A stretch of DNA of 64,000 nt from Chitinophagales bacterium (lineage in GTDB: Bacteria; Bacteroidota; Bacteroidia; Chitinophagales; UBA8649): contig JACJYS010000005.1 of assembly GCA_020635995.1 (NCBI GenBank), positions 62,001-126,000 on the forward strand. Reading direction: 5' to 3'. The translations under genes and the position numbers were made by a program. Shown piece after piece: positions 62,941 through 64,000 of the stretch (positions are counted from its first letter, which is position 1; each line of letters opens with the position of its first letter). The notes under the pieces are model-generated. The model saw only the letters and a list, made by a program, of their open reading frames with translations. It made no database searches and had not been told where the DNA came from.

Positions 62941-64000
62941 ATGGCTTCTACAAAAACTAAAAGCAATAAAATGATAAGAACTATTTGGTTAGCATTCTTA
63001 TTTCTAATTATTTTTATAGCAATCTTTTTTTGGGGAATATCAAAAGGCTTACTTGGCGAAATGCCCACTTTTGATGAAATAGAAAACCCCAATAGCGATT
63101 TAGCTACAGAAATTTATTCGTCAGATTCTGATGTGCCCATTGGTAAATATTATAGCAAAAACAGGTCTAATGCCAAGTTTGAAGAACTTCCTCAAAACTT
63201 AATAGATGCGTTAATTGCTACTGAAGATGTGCGTTTTTATAAACATTCCGGTATAGATATGAAACGTACATTCTCTTCAGTATTTTTCTTAGGAAAAAGA
63301 GGTGGAGGTAGTACAATTACTCAACAATTGGCGAGAAATCTTTTTCATGATGTTGATAGGTCAAGCTCAATTAAAAGAATATTTCAAAAACTAAAAGAGT
63401 ATGTAATGTCTGTAATGTTAGAACGGACATATACTAAAGAGGAAATACTTACCATGTATTTAAACACAGTAGATTTTATACATAATTCTTTTGGTATAAA
63501 ATCGGCAGCTAAAACATACTTTAATAAAAATGTAAGCGATTTAACCACCAACGAAAGTGCAACTTTAATTGGCATGCTTAAAGGTCCATTCGTCTTTAAT
63601 CCTGTTTCAAATCCAGAAAAAGCTTTAAACAGAAAGAAAACAGTTATAGACCAAATGTACAAATATGGGTTTATAGACCAAGCGGCAAAAGATACATTAA
63701 GAGATAAAGAAATAGTTACAGATTTTAAAGCTACAAATCATATAAATGGCATAGCACCACATTTTAGAGAACAATTAAGAATGTGGTTAAAAGATTGGGC
63801 TACTAACAAAATAAACCCGAGCACAGGAAAACCATATAATATTTATAAAGATGGATTAAAAGTTTATACTACTATAAACGGAAAAATGCAAACCTATGCC
63901 GAAGAAGCCGTAGCAGAGCATTTAACAGAATGGCAAGATATGTTTTTTAAACATTGGAAAGGCAAAGACCCATGGGAGTATTACGATAAATATGACAGAG
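62941..64000 (+). CDS. Class A penicillin-binding protein, 5' part (cut by window end)
   Basis: The first 353 codons of a bifunctional peptidoglycan synthase; the gene runs off the window. A membrane helix (about 13-33) is followed by the glycosyltransferase 51 domain: catalytic E95 in ATEDVRFYKHSG, GGSTITQQLARNLF, KRIFQKLKEYVMSVMLE, and KEEILTMYLNTVDF. After it comes the linker to the transpeptidase domain (YKDGLKVYTTINGKMQTYAEEAV). The penicillin-binding SxxK lies beyond the end. It starts 21 bases after the SprE/PorW stop, so both are likely one transcript. Confidence 0.93.
   Translation, partial: MASTKTKSNKMIRTIWLAFLFLIIFIAIFFWGISKGLLGEMPTFDEIENPNSDLATEIYSSDSDVPIGKYYSKNRSNAKFEELPQNLIDALIATEDVRFYKHSGIDMKRTFSSVFFLGKRGGGSTITQQLARNLFHDVDRSSSIKRIFQKLKEYVMSVMLERTYTKEEILTMYLNTVDFIHNSFGIKSAAKTYFNKNVSDLTTNESATLIGMLKGPFVFNPVSNPEKALNRKKTVIDQMYKYGFIDQAAKDTLRDKEIVTDFKATNHINGIAPHFREQLRMWLKDWATNKINPSTGKPYNIYKDGLKVYTTINGKMQTYAEEAVAEHLTEWQDMFFKHWKGKDPWEYYDKYDR

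Overview
The window is a chromosomal stretch of an AT-rich member of the Bacteroidota. Four things point there: a type IX secretion (T9SS) component of the SprE/PorW type and a giant protease with a T9SS type B C-terminal signal; TonB-dependent receptors with carboxypeptidase-regulatory-like N-termini; promoters with the Bacteroidota -7 box TAnnTTTG; and the near absence of Shine-Dalgarno sequences. Genes are standard-code and tightly packed. I found no rRNA, tRNA, CRISPR array, phage or intact transposon. Genus cannot be fixed from sequence alone; a free-living, possibly gliding, flavobacterial or chitinophagal lineage would fit.

Layout. 1-7.2 kb: beta-CASP nuclease, NhaA antiporter, DnaB, a flippase-like membrane protein, RuvC, and a GreA-HIT pair. 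7.3-16.7 kb: a three-gene surface operon read leftward (TonB-dependent receptor, 1367-residue exported protein, PorV-like barrel fused to an OmpA domain). 16.8-22.3 kb: a 2-hydroxyacid dehydrogenase, a repeat-rich island with a small membrane protein, a second outer-membrane receptor, and PPK2. 22.3-27.1 kb: an envelope operon (nucleotidyltransferase, TPR protein, DUF4292 lipoprotein, EnvC-like protein). 27.2-41.9 kb: small envelope proteins, an aroB operon, the 3071-residue subtilisin-like T9SS cargo, then aroA-aat. 41.9-47 kb: DUF2147 protein, an M23 peptidase, a frameshifted SPOR-domain gene, and a membrane pyrophosphatase. 47-53.5 kb: repeats, a steroid-5-alpha-reductase-like protein, MnmA, TauE-like permease, DEAD-box helicase, GtrA, M29 aminopeptidase. 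53.6-58.4 kb: Udk, an orphan histidine kinase, and efp-accB-accC. 58.4-64 kb: M23 peptidase-bactofilin-AtpZ-membrane protein on the minus strand, facing away from SprE/PorW and a class A penicillin-binding protein cut by the window end.

How the genes relate. Much of the window serves the cell envelope: peptidoglycan enzymes (three M23-type proteins, PBP1A, SPOR, bactofilin), outer-membrane barrels and receptors, and the T9SS with one clear cargo. The best candidate for an undescribed system is the receptor / exported protein / PorV-OmpA operon. A second theme is transcript architecture. Six genes, on both strands, have a TAnnTTTG box placed exactly four bases before the ATG, which predicts leaderless mRNAs. 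Intergenic spaces carry several families of dispersed palindromic repeats.
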